NCBI RefSeq assembly: GCF_900660755.1
Contig: NZ_LR215050.1
Span: forward strand, 62,001 to 126,000
Length of the DNA: 64,000 bases
Direction of reading: 5' to 3'
Origin: Acholeplasma hippikon
GTDB lineage: Bacteria; Bacillota_I; Bacilli_A; Acholeplasmatales; Acholeplasmataceae
Positions 1 through 7,327 of this stretch are shown piece by piece. Each line of letters opens with the position of its first letter. Within the stretch, counting starts at the first letter, position 1. The position numbers and the translations under genes were made by a program. The notes under the pieces are model-generated. The model was not told the origin of the DNA. It did not search any database and saw only the letters and a list, made by a program, of their open reading frames with translations.

Positions 1-2
1 AA

Positions 3-1172
3 TTAAACTTAGTAACAAGAGAAAACTTAAGTGGTTTACGTGTTGTCCGTGCATTTAACACACAAGATGTTCAAGCAAAAAAGACTAAAGCTGTTGCTAA
101 AGAGTCTTATGATATTAATGTCTTTGTTAACCGCTGGTTCACTGCAATGTGGCCAACAATGGGTTTTGTGATGCAATTAATTACCGCATCTATTATTTAT
201 TTTTCAATTAAAGGTGGATTCTTATTTGCAGGAAGCACACTATCTGCAGGACAATTATCAACACTTATTCAATATGGTTCACAAACGATTATGAACTTCA
301 TGATGATTACAACAACAATCATGATGTTACCACGTGCTGCAATTTCTGCTAACCGTGTAATGGATGTTATTGATGAGTTCTTAACCATTACTGAAGCATA
401 TGAACCAGAAGAACTACCTGAAAAAATTCAAGGTGAAATTGAGTTTGATGATGTATCGTTCCAATATCCAGATGCAGATCAACCAATTTTAAACCACGTA
501 TCATTTAAAGCTGAACCAGGTAAGATGACTGCAATCATTGGTTCTACAGGTTCAGGTAAATCAACATTAATTAACCTCATTCCAAGATTCTATGATGTAA
601 CAGGTGGGGCAATTAAAGTTGATGGTATTGATATTAGAAATATTAAAATCAATGATTATATGAAACATATTGGTTATGTTCCACAAAAAGGTATTTTATT
701 CAAAGGAACGATTAAATCAAATATTGGATTTGGTCAAGAAGTACTTGATGAAGCATTAGTTAAGAAAGCTGCACAAATTGCGCAAGCTGAAAGTTTCATT
801 GAAAACTTTGAAATGAAATATGATAGTGAAATTAACCAAGGTGGTACAAACGTTTCAGGCGGACAGCGTCAACGTTTAAGTATCGCAAGAGCAATTGCTA
901 AAAATCCAGAAATTTATATTTTTGATGATTCATTCTCAGCACTAGATTATAAAACAGATAAAAAACTACGTTCTGAATTAGCTAAACATATTCACGCAAC
1001 AATCATCGTTGTTGCACAACGTATTAATACGATTCGTCATGCCGACCAAATTATCGTTTTAGATAAGGGTAATGTTGTAGGTATTGGTACACATGATGAA
1101 TTAATTAAGAATTGTGAAGTATACTTAGAAATTGCTCAATCACAATTATCTAAGGAGGAGTTAGGACTATGA
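3..1172 (+). CDS. ABC multidrug-type exporter subunit A, 5' end outside window
   Basis: One half of a heterodimeric ABC exporter (type IV fold, permease fused to ATPase). The reading frame is open from the first bases, so the start lies upstream; only the last transmembrane helices and the nucleotide-binding domain are seen. Visible motifs are Walker A GSTGSGKST, Q-loop VPQKG, signature VSGGQRQR and Walker B IYIFDDSFSALD. The catalytic Glu after Walker B is Asp and the H-loop His is Gln (VVAQRINTI), which marks the degenerate ATP site typical of the LmrC/TM287 half of such dimers. The stop overlaps the next start (ATGA), so the two halves are translationally coupled. Substrate cannot be read from sequence. 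Confidence 0.93.
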   Translation, partial: LNLVTRENLSGLRVVRAFNTQDVQAKKTKAVAKESYDINVFVNRWFTAMWPTMGFVMQLITASIIYFSIKGGFLFAGSTLSAGQLSTLIQYGSQTIMNFMMITTTIMMLPRAAISANRVMDVIDEFLTITEAYEPEELPEKIQGEIEFDDVSFQYPDADQPILNHVSFKAEPGKMTAIIGSTGSGKSTLINLIPRFYDVTGGAIKVDGIDIRNIKINDYMKHIGYVPQKGILFKGTIKSNIGFGQEVLDEALVKKAAQIAQAESFIENFEMKYDSEINQGGTNVSGGQRQRLSIARAIAKNPEIYIFDDSFSALDYKTDKKLRSELAKHIHATIIVVAQRINTIRHADQIIVLDKGNVVGIGTHDELIKNCEVYLEIAQSQLSKEELGL

Positions 1173-2974
1173 ACAAAGCCCATGGACGAGTTCCTCAAAA
1201 ACCAAAAGACTTTAAAGGCACAATGAGACAATTAGGTTCATACCTAAGTAACTCATGGCCATTAATTATCCTTGCAGCAATTTCAGCAATTATTGCAGGG
1301 TTAACATCAACAACAACACCAATCTTTGCTGGTGCTGCCTTAACAAGTATTGAATATATTTGGAAAGGTCAAAGTGATGTGGTGTCATTATTTGGTGGAT
1401 TCTTAAACTTAGGATTATACCAAAGCTTAACATTAGCACTAGTTTCAGCAGCGATTTCTTCATCATTGAACTACTTACAAGGTTATCTATTAATCGGTAT
1501 TACACAAAAGATGACTTATCGTATGCGTGTTGACTTAGCAGATAAGATTAATACCTTACCATTAAGTTACTTTGATAAATATAAATTTGGTGATATCTTA
1601 AGTAGAATGACAAATGATGTCGATACAATTAGCCAAACACTAACACAAAGTATTTCAGAAATTTTTAGATCATTTGCGTTAGTTACAAGTATTTTAGTCA
1701 TTATGTTCGTCCTACGTTGGGACTTAGCAATTATCGCCAGCGTTTCAGTATTCGTTTCATTATATGTTGCTGGACGTTTTGTTAAACTTAGTCAAAAGTT
1801 CTTCAGACAAGCAGCTAAGAATAATGGTGATATGAATGGTCACGTTGAAGAAGTATTCAACGGTCATAATGTTGTAAAAGTATTTAACTATCAAGAAAGA
1901 GCGAAGAAAGAATTTGATGAAATCAATGATCGTATCTTTGAAACATCATGGAAGAGCCAATTTATTTCAGGAATTATGATTCCAGTTCAATTCTTCTTTA
2001 CAAACCTTGCCTATATTGCAATTGCAATGTATGGTGGTTACTTAGTCGCAACTGGCGCTTTATTAAGTGGGTTTATTCTTACCTATATTCAATACACACG
2101 TCAAGTAGCACAACCAATCCAATCAATTGGTCAATCCGCATCAGTGCTTCAACAAACAGCAGCATCTGCTGAACGTATCTTCCAATTATTAAATGCAGAA
2201 TCAGAACCAGATGAAACAAAGAAACAAAAACAATTAAAAGAAGTTAAGGGTCATGTTAAATTTGAAAATGTTCAATTCTCATATGTGCCTGGAACTGAAG
2301 TTATTAAAGGTTTCTCTGCCGATATTAAACCTGGTCAGATGGTAGCAATCGTTGGACCAACCGGAGCCGGTAAGACAACAATGGTTAATCTATTAATGCG
2401 TTTCTATGAAACAACTGGTGGAAAGATTACAATTGACGGTGTTGATATTAAAGACATGAGCCGTGATGAAGTAAGAAGTTACTTCGGTATGGTATTACAA
2501 GATACTTGGATTTTTGAAGGCACAATCGAAGAAAACATTCGTTATGGTTCAATCGATAAGTCACCTGAAGAAGTTATAGAAGCTGCAATCGCTGCACAAA
2601 CTGATCATTTTATTAAGTCATTACCGGACGGATATAAGTTCATGCTTAATGAAGATGGCTTAAATATTTCACAAGGTCAACGTCAGTTAATTACAATTTC
2701 TCGTGCAATGCTTGCGAACAAACCAATGTTAATTTTAGATGAAGCAACTTCATCAGTTGACACGCGTACAGAAATTTTAATTCAAACAGCGATGGATCGC
2801 CTAATGAAGGGAAGAACTGCCTTTGTTATTGCACACCGTTTATCAACAATTAAGAATGCAGATGTGATCTTTGTGATGAAGGATGGAAACATCATTGAAC
2901 AAGGAAATCACAACGAATTATTACAACAAAATGGGTTTTATGCCGAATTGTATAACTCCCAATTTAATAATTAA
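1169..2974 (+). CDS. ABC multidrug-type exporter subunit B (601 aa)
   Basis: Partner half of the exporter: about six transmembrane helices in residues 30-320, then an ATPase domain with Walker A GPTGAGKTT, Q-loop VLQDTW, Walker B LILDEATSSVD with the catalytic Glu, and H-loop AHRLSTI. Its signature reads ISQGQRQL rather than LSGGQ. Together with the partner's intact VSGGQ this gives one complete ATP site (Walker A/B of this chain, signature of the other) and one degenerate site. Full length for the family. It overlaps the upstream gene by 4 bp. No clear hairpin terminator follows; the next transcription unit is tRNA-Arg. Confidence 0.94.
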   Translation: MNKAHGRVPQKPKDFKGTMRQLGSYLSNSWPLIILAAISAIIAGLTSTTTPIFAGAALTSIEYIWKGQSDVVSLFGGFLNLGLYQSLTLALVSAAISSSLNYLQGYLLIGITQKMTYRMRVDLADKINTLPLSYFDKYKFGDILSRMTNDVDTISQTLTQSISEIFRSFALVTSILVIMFVLRWDLAIIASVSVFVSLYVAGRFVKLSQKFFRQAAKNNGDMNGHVEEVFNGHNVVKVFNYQERAKKEFDEINDRIFETSWKSQFISGIMIPVQFFFTNLAYIAIAMYGGYLVATGALLSGFILTYIQYTRQVAQPIQSIGQSASVLQQTAASAERIFQLLNAESEPDETKKQKQLKEVKGHVKFENVQFSYVPGTEVIKGFSADIKPGQMVAIVGPTGAGKTTMVNLLMRFYETTGGKITIDGVDIKDMSRDEVRSYFGMVLQDTWIFEGTIEENIRYGSIDKSPEEVIEAAIAAQTDHFIKSLPDGYKFMLNEDGLNISQGQRQLITISRAMLANKPMLILDEATSSVDTRTEILIQTAMDRLMKGRTAFVIAHRLSTIKNADVIFVMKDGNIIEQGNHNELLQQNGFYAELYNSQFNN

Positions 2975-3002
2975 TTAAAACGAAAAAAAGTAAAAAAAAG
3001 GC

Positions 3003-3045
3003 TTTACATTCAGCACAAACTTTTGTATAATTGTATGTGCTGAAT
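3003..3045 (+). promoter_or_regulatory. tRNA-Arg promoter with embedded inverted repeat
   Basis: TTTACA (3003-3008) and TATAAT (3026-3031) are spaced by exactly 17 bp upstream of tRNA-Arg, a near-consensus sigma-A promoter. A perfect 10-bp inverted repeat, ATTCAGCACA (3008-3017) and TGTGCTGAAT (3036-3045), brackets the -10 box and probable start site. The repeat is directly visible; whether a protein binds it is inference. Confidence 0.8.
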
Positions 3046-3051
3046 GAACGT

Positions 3052-3128
3052 GTCTGAATAGCTCAGCTGGATAGAGCAATAGCCTTCTAAGCTATCGGTC
3101 GGGGGTTCGAATCCCTCTTCAGACGCCA
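3052..3128 (+). tRNA. tRNA-Arg (anticodon UCU)
   Basis: Full cloverleaf: acceptor GTCTGAA pairs with TTCAGAC at 3118-3124, followed by discriminator G and encoded CCA (3126-3128). The anticodon stem ATAGC/GCTAT encloses loop CTTCTAA, giving anticodon UCU. The T-loop GGTTCGAATCC is present. Its 3' end is where the accessory region begins. Confidence 0.97.
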
Positions 3129-3172
3129 TCGTGGAATTAAATAATGCTACACCTCGGTGTGGCATTTTTTAT
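3127..3172 (+). repeat. Left junction (attL-like) repeat and tRNA terminator
   Basis: These 46 bp recur at 11124-11169 with one mismatch. The repeat starts at CATCGTGGAATT on the tRNA CCA end and includes a hairpin (ATGC-ACACC loop GGTGT-GCAT) followed by six T residues, which acts as the terminator of the tRNA gene. In the two-element model this is the B-P' junction: chromosomal tRNA end joined to one arm of the element. Confidence 0.75.
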
Positions 3173-3270
3173 TTATATATAATGGAGTTATAAGCCTGAC
3201 AAAGCCATTTGTTTAATTAATAGTATAAAACAATAAGAAAATTAAAAAGTACATAAAAAGAAATATAAAG

Positions 3271-3309
3271 AAAAAAAACGACTTTTACCAGTAGTTGGTA
3301 CGTCGTTTT
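3271..3309 (-). terminator. Rho-independent terminator for the leftward gene at 3405-3692
   Basis: AAAACGAC (3275-3282) pairs with GTCGTTTT (3302-3309), with an inner ACCA/TGGT pairing. The A-run at 3271-3278 is the U-tract for transcripts moving leftward. Confidence 0.7.
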
Positions 3310-3321
3310 ATTTTTGATTTA

Positions 3322-3401
3322 AAAGGGTATTCGTGTTCATTTAATGTTTTTAATCATTTCATTTAAAAGGGTATTCGAGATTACATTTGAAAGGCTATTC
3401 G
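3322..3401. repeat. Three direct repeats AAAGGSTATTCG near the left end of element 1
   Basis: AAAGGGTATTCG at 3322-3333 and 3366-3377 and AAAGGCTATTCG at 3390-3401. Two related copies occur at the equivalent place in element 2 (11302-11313 and 11345-11356) with almost the same 43-44 bp first spacing. Such iterated sites near an element end suggest recombinase or transposase arm-type binding sites; the protein is unknown. Confidence 0.6.
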
Positions 3402-3404
3402 TAT

Positions 3405-3692
3405 TTAAGTTAAAAATAATTTCCAATTTATATTTAAGTTTAGTCTTGTTTGTATAAAATCATATGAACCTTCATAAATCGGATTTGATTGTAGTACCAC
3501 ATAGTAGTCTATATCTAGATCTGATTGATTAGATAACTTTAATATTATATTGAGATTTTCTCTATCAGTTGCTACAACACTTAAGAATATCTGTTTAGCT
3601 TCATAATCATTGATATTCTTTAATTGTTTCATAAACAACCTAAAACCACCATCGTAGTTAAACGCCATTATATGCTTATGGTTTAGTTTCAT
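3405..3692 (-). CDS. Hypothetical protein, 95 aa, element left end
   Basis: Small soluble protein of no recognised family, transcribed toward the tRNA and ending just before the AAAGGSTATTCG repeats. Its last 55 residues resemble the 50-residue leftward remnant at 11359-11511, both sharing an FIQTRLN core, so it belongs to the common left end of both elements. Its start overlaps the end of a truncated upstream frame (3676-3801), suggesting it was the second gene of a two-gene leftward operon. A hairpin terminator lies at 3271-3309. Confidence 0.6.
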   Translation of the reverse strand: MKLNHKHIMAFNYDGGFRLFMKQLKNINDYEAKQIFLSVVATDRENLNIILKLSNQSDLDIDYYVVLQSNPIYEGSYDFIQTRLNLNINWKLFLT

Positions 3693-3801
3693 TAATTAAC
3701 TCTTCAATGTTTTTCATTTGTAATGTAATATGAGAATCTTCCTTAATTTTCTCGAAATGAGAAGTAACCTTGTTTTTGAAAAAACTTATATTTTGGATAG
3801 G
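3676..3801 (-). pseudogene. C-terminal fragment of a leftward gene
   Basis: An open minus-strand frame of about 41 codons ends at 3676 and overlaps the start of the 95-aa gene in another frame. It includes residues SHFEKIKEDSHITLQ. It has no plausible start and breaks off where the terminase remnant begins near 3800, so a deletion probably fused two parts of the element here. Family not recognised. Confidence 0.4.
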
Positions 3802-4184
3802 CTACAATAAGTTGTAACAAAAAGATAAGGACTTATCAAATTAGGCCACTATGGGTTGGCTATGATCCATGAAATAGTCAATATTGGACCAAAGAAATGG
3901 AAGAACTCGGATTTAACATGGAAAAGATAAGACAGGGAGTATACACTCTATCTGAACCGATGAAACAACTAGAAGCTGATTTAAAGAATGATAACGTCAT
4001 TTATAACAACAATCCAATACTTAAATGGTGTTTATCAAATACTCAAGCTAAAGTAGATGTTAATGGAAACATCCAACCTTCAAAGCTTAATTCAATATAT
4101 AAAAGAATTGATGGTACTGTTGCATTAATAATTGCTTATGCAGTTCTAAATAGATATAAATTAGACTTTGAAAATATGGTATAA
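3801..4184 (+). pseudogene. terL: Phage terminase large subunit, C-terminal remnant with in-frame TGA
   Basis: Only the C-terminal nuclease-domain end of a TerL protein survives. The conserved tail is clear: GYDP at 3858-3869, then NSQYW, QGVYTLSEPMKQLEADLK, NNNPILKWCLSNT and KRIDGTVALI. Between GYDP and NSQYW, where the family has Trp, the codon is TGA (3870-3872), and the frame is closed by TAG at 3798. An ATG at 3897 reopens 95 codons, but that product would lack the motor domain and most of the nuclease. No portal or small-terminase gene adjoins it. Confidence 0.85.
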
Positions 4185-4210
4185 TAAACTATGAAAGATA
4201 GGTGGTTATA

Positions 4211-5017
4211 TTGTTAAAATTTGAGTTAATTAGTGACAGTAGAGATATTGGGAAAAGATATCTATATAGTTTTAATAGATGGCAGGAATCCAATCTAACT
4301 AGCGAAATTTTTAGTGGACTAGATAGGGTAGAAATTGCTGATAAGTTAAGGAACAAAATGATTAAGATAACTTGTGATAATAACAAGTATTTTCAAATCG
4401 AAAAAATAAAAGGATCTCAAATTCAATATACAGGAAGTTCAGATAGCAATGATTATATGGGGGATCTTTATTTATATAGAGATAAACCACGAGAGCTATA
4501 TATTGGTTTAAATTATGACTTAATATCAATGAAAAATAGTGAATCACTTTATAGAGAATATTTGTTAAAGGTTGTAAGTGATAATGACTTAAAAGTTGAA
4601 TATCATGGGATCGTTGTAACCTTGACTTATAAAAATAAAGGTAAAATAGATAATGATGATTTTGATATAGATGTTTCTGTATATTCTCATGAGTTAAAAA
4701 CAGTTAATTTAACTGCAAACACAATTGATATATCATTTTTATCCGTTTTAGCATATTTTATTATAAGTACTTGTATAAATGGAAAAATTGATACTGGTTA
4801 TTTTGGTTATGCTGTCATTGCTATAATACTCACTTATTTAATACAGTTAATTTCTAGAACGATATATACAAAAAACACCTATTTAAATAAAATTTATAAA
4901 ATGATATTTAAGAAACATAAATCAAGATTCACATATAAAGAATTTAAAAACAGAGTATTTGAATCATATAATAAAGCTAGAGAAGAAGATAAAAACAAAA
5001 AACTTACTGACCTTTAG
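4211..5017 (+). CDS. Hypothetical protein with two C-terminal transmembrane segments
   Basis: About 268 aa. The preferred start is TTG at 4211, six bases after an AGGTGG Shine-Dalgarno; a GTG at 4202 lies inside that site and is unlikely. Residues 1-175 look soluble and rich in charged and beta-forming residues. Two hydrophobic stretches follow at about 175-195 and 198-218, then a basic tail of about 50 residues. Family not recognised. It sits between the terminase remnant and an IS3 copy, so it is phage cargo or a morphogenesis gene of unknown role. Confidence 0.6.
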   Translation: MLKFELISDSRDIGKRYLYSFNRWQESNLTSEIFSGLDRVEIADKLRNKMIKITCDNNKYFQIEKIKGSQIQYTGSSDSNDYMGDLYLYRDKPRELYIGLNYDLISMKNSESLYREYLLKVVSDNDLKVEYHGIVVTLTYKNKGKIDNDDFDIDVSVYSHELKTVNLTANTIDISFLSVLAYFIISTCINGKIDTGYFGYAVIAIILTYLIQLISRTIYTKNTYLNKIYKMIFKKHKSRFTYKEFKNRVFESYNKAREEDKNKKLTDL

Positions 5018-5050
5018 TTGTTATTAAAGTTGATGGAACAGGAGGTCATT

Positions 5051-5107
5051 ATGGCCATATTTAGAAGACGAAAAAACAAGGCTCTCAGTGAAATAGTAAG
5101 ATGTTAG
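5051..5107 (+). pseudogene. 5' fragment of a small gene interrupted by the IS
   Basis: ATG at 5051 follows a strong AGGAGG (5040-5045) and encodes MAIFRRRKNKALSEIV before running into the IS end and a stop. A downstream fragment without a start resumes after the IS (6429-6515). Together they would make a basic protein of roughly 45-50 residues lying immediately before the holin gene. Alternatively this is the start of a larger phage gene, such as a portal, that lost its middle. Confidence 0.45.
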
Positions 5108-5167
5108 TAGACACAAAAAACTACTAGCATCTTTTTTTGTATAATTTAAGTAAAAGGAGGCATAACT

Positions 5168-5551
5168 ATGGGAAGACCAAAAGGTGTTAAGAATAAGACT
5201 GAATCACGATACTGGAGTAAAGAAGCTAAGTATGAATATGTTAAGCTGGTTCTATCGGGCGAATGTAGTGCACTGGAATTAGGAAGAAAGAATAATATAT
5301 CTAACGGAATGATTTCAACATGGGTCAGAAAATATAATGAAGGTGGCATAGATGCACTAGAGAATAAGAGAAAGCCAGGGAATCCACTTTCTAAATTTAT
5401 GCTAAAGAAAAACCTAACAGAATTAGAACAACTCCAATATGAAAACATGAAATTAAGAATAGAGAATGAACGTTTAAAAAAAGGATACACAACCGAGGAG
5501 GTGATGGAAATAAAGTTAAGAAGAAAATCCAAAGCGAATACGAAATCATAG
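5168..5551 (+). CDS. IS3-family transposase OrfA
   Basis: 127 aa helix-turn-helix DNA-binding subunit. The HTH lies at residues 20-60 (ELGRKNNISNGMISTWVRKY) and is followed by a leucine-zipper-like coiled coil at about 85-110 (ELEQLQYENMKLRIENERL). A strong AAAGGAGG precedes the ATG. Near the end a run of seven A followed by G (5476-5483) is a classical -1 slippage site, placed so that ribosomes can enter the OrfB frame and make the OrfAB transposase. Confidence 0.93.
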   Translation: MGRPKGVKNKTESRYWSKEAKYEYVKLVLSGECSALELGRKNNISNGMISTWVRKYNEGGIDALENKRKPGNPLSKFMLKKNLTELEQLQYENMKLRIENERLKKGYTTEEVMEIKLRRKSKANTKS

Positions 5552-5568
5552 CTTTATTAAGTAAAGAA

Positions 5569-6405
5569 ATGAATATTGAAAATTTATGTATATATATGGG
5601 TGTATCACGATCAGGATATTATAAATGGATAAAAAGAAAAGGTACCTTAAACAGGTACCAAATTAACAGATTATGGTTAATCGAAGAAATCAAAGAAAGT
5701 TATAAGAAGCATAAAGTATGGGGTTATAAACATAGAGCGGAGCATATTAGGAATAAAACAAAACGATACTTTTCAGACCTTTTATGCCATCAGTGCTGTA
5801 AATTATTAGGTATTCGTTCAAAAGCAAGAATGAAGCGCCACAAGTCCGGAAAAGAACACGAGATATATCCTAATTTACTACATGATTTTCATACAAGTCG
5901 TCCATTTGAGAAAGTATGTACAGATACAACAATACTAACGCATAAAAGTGGTAAATATGACTGGAATCTATATATTGATTTATTTGATCATACGATTATA
6001 TCTTACGATATTAGACGCAGTAATTATGGTGCAAGTCCTTCAAATCACTATACAGCTGCAAAAAACTTTTTAAGACAAAAACAAAAAAGAGGATATATGA
6101 ACCTTGACACGATTGTGCATTCTGATCAAGGAGCAATATATACCTCAAGAGGATTCAACTCTTTATTTAATCATACCATAAAAAGATCAATGTCGAGAAT
6201 AGCAACCCCTACAGATAATCCAATTATTGAATCCCTAAATGGTTGGATCAAAGATGAACTTAAATATGACTATAATTTTTATCACAGTGATAATCCATTA
6301 GAGATTATAAAAAAGTATGTTGAGTATTTCAATAATGAAAGATTAGCATACTCATTAAGATATAAAACCCCAATACAGTATAGAACTGAATTGAGGTTTA
6401 AATAA
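5569..6405 (+). CDS. IS3-family transposase OrfB, DDE integrase domain
   Basis: 278 aa from its first ATG, but the frame is open from 5470, so it is normally made as an OrfAB fusion by -1 frameshift at the A7G site. It has the HTH_21 N-terminus (MGVSRSGYYKW) and the rve catalytic core with all three acidic residues: Asp in CTDTTIL, Asp in HSDQGAIY and Glu in ESLNGWIKDEL. Full length with no internal stop. Confidence 0.93.
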   Translation: MNIENLCIYMGVSRSGYYKWIKRKGTLNRYQINRLWLIEEIKESYKKHKVWGYKHRAEHIRNKTKRYFSDLLCHQCCKLLGIRSKARMKRHKSGKEHEIYPNLLHDFHTSRPFEKVCTDTTILTHKSGKYDWNLYIDLFDHTIISYDIRRSNYGASPSNHYTAAKNFLRQKQKRGYMNLDTIVHSDQGAIYTSRGFNSLFNHTIKRSMSRIATPTDNPIIESLNGWIKDELKYDYNFYHSDNPLEIIKKYVEYFNNERLAYSLRYKTPIQYRTELRFK

Positions 6406-6428
6406 TTTTTTATGTCTACAAAGTATTG

Positions 6429-6515
6429 ACTACTTCATCTCAGGAGCCTTTTAAATTAATAAGTGAGATTAAAGATAAATATTTAAAGGATGATAATAAT
6501 GAAGTACAAGTATAG
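6429..6515 (+). pseudogene. 3' fragment of the gene split by the IS
   Basis: An open frame with no start directly abuts the right IS end, includes SSQEPFKLISEIKDKYLKDD and stops at 6515, overlapping the holin start. It is probably the other half of the fragment at 5051-5107. The frames cannot be joined with confidence because the target duplication is not resolved. Confidence 0.4.
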
Positions 6516-6924
6516 TGCTTTATTCATGGTAGGGACGTTAGGGTCCTTTTTTTCATACCTTTTTGGAGGGTTTGATAGTTTGATGATTGCACTAAATGTA
6601 TTAATGAGTATTAATTTTTTAAGTGGTCTATTACTTGCAGTAGTATTTAAGAAAAGTAAGAAAACAGAAAGTGGCAGACTAAGTAGTGCTGCAGGTATTA
6701 AAAGTTTATCTAAAAAAATATTTATTTTATTCTTAATAGCAATGTCTCAGCAGCTAGATATTATACTTACAACTTCGTTTATTAGAGATGGAGCAATCAT
6801 TGCCTTCATTTCAATGGAGGGTGTAAGTATATTAGAAAACTCAACACTTGCAGGTCTTAAAGTTCCAACAGTTATTAAAAATGTTTTAGAAGTCTTAAAT
6901 AAGGATGGTAAAAAAGATGAGTAA
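6499..6924 (+). CDS. Phage holin family protein (Holin_4 / TcdE-like)
   Basis: About 141 aa. AAAGGA at 6485-6490 favours the ATG at 6499 over the one at 6490. Features typical of the Holin_4/TcdE family are visible: two N-terminal hydrophobic helices (GTLGSFFSYLFGG and LMIALNVLMSINFLSGLLLAV), a central lysine-rich hinge, a third helix (KIFILFLIAMSQQLDIIL), and the ending with ISMEGVSILEN and a VIKNVLEVL helix. In phages these form membrane lesions that release endolysin or progeny. The next gene overlaps it and is also holin-like. Confidence 0.85.
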   Translation: MKYKYSALFMVGTLGSFFSYLFGGFDSLMIALNVLMSINFLSGLLLAVVFKKSKKTESGRLSSAAGIKSLSKKIFILFLIAMSQQLDIILTTSFIRDGAIIAFISMEGVSILENSTLAGLKVPTVIKNVLEVLNKDGKKDE

Positions 6925-7246
6925 TCCAGAATTAGTAACAACCATTATAAGTATAGTGTTATCAATTATCTCTGCAGCATTAGGATATCTATCAAAGAGA
7001 AATGCTAAAGCTAAAAAGTATTATGAATCATATCTTAAGGTAGAAACTAGAATAAAAGAGCTTTGTATTATTGCAGAAGCTAATTATAAAAAGGGTGATC
7101 AGAAGAAAAAATACGTGATCGCAAATATTAGTATCTATCTAAAAGAAAATAATATTAACTTACCAGAAGAAGTAATAAATAAAATAATTGAATCAGTTAT
7201 AAGTATTTCAAAAAATATTAATGCAGAAGGGCAGTCTAGAACTTAA
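6917..7246 (+). CDS. Holin-like protein (LLH superfamily)
   Basis: About 109 aa. ATG at 6917 overlaps the holin stop and is preceded by AAGGATGG; an in-frame ATG at 6905 lies inside that ribosome site. It has one N-terminal transmembrane helix (VTTIISIVLSIISAALGYL), then a charged helical domain, the layout of LLH-type holins. It ends on a strong terminator. No endolysin gene follows, unlike most phage lysis cassettes. Confidence 0.65.
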   Translation: MSNPELVTTIISIVLSIISAALGYLSKRNAKAKKYYESYLKVETRIKELCIIAEANYKKGDQKKKYVIANISIYLKENNINLPEEVINKIIESVISISKNINAEGQSRT

Positions 7247-7266
7247 TCTAGATTGTCCTTTTTTTT
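7226..7266 (+). terminator. Rho-independent terminator after the holin pair
   Basis: GGGCAGTCTAGA pairs with TCTAGATTGTCC across a short loop, followed by at least eight T residues. It overlaps the 3' end and stop codon of the LLH-like gene. Confidence 0.85.
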
Positions 7267-7327
7267 GTTATCCAGGTAGTGTATAATTTATATAATAAAA
7301 GATATTTGAAAAGTGAGTTGATTAATT

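Larger units (their letters stand above)
5104..6430 (+). mobile_element. IS3-family (IS150-like) insertion sequence
   Basis: Two overlapping-frame transposase genes are bounded by imperfect inverted ends: GTAGACACAAAAAA on the left (from about 5112) and the complement of GTAGACATAAAAAA on the right (about 6408-6421). A TATAAT box lies at the left end before orfA. Exact ends and target duplication cannot be fixed by eye. Both frames look intact, so it may still be active. Confidence 0.85.

Noticed and set aside
1948-2172. 74-codon + strand ORF inside the second ABC exporter gene
   Set aside because: Out-of-frame shadow with no ribosome site; Cys/Trp-rich composition is an artefact of the frame.
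3801-4184. Mycoplasma-type genetic code (UGA = Trp) for the whole window
   Set aside because: Many full-length genes stop at TGA exactly at overlaps (1172, 13820, 54407) and use TGG for Trp; the single TGA in the terminase remnant is not enough.
4202-5017. GTG 4202 as start of the phage membrane gene
   Set aside because: It lies within the AGGTGG ribosome site; TTG 4211 is better spaced.
5146-5532. 128-codon minus-strand ORF opposite IS3 orfA
   Set aside because: Antisense to a clear transposase gene with coding-type conservation on the + strand and no supporting ribosome site.
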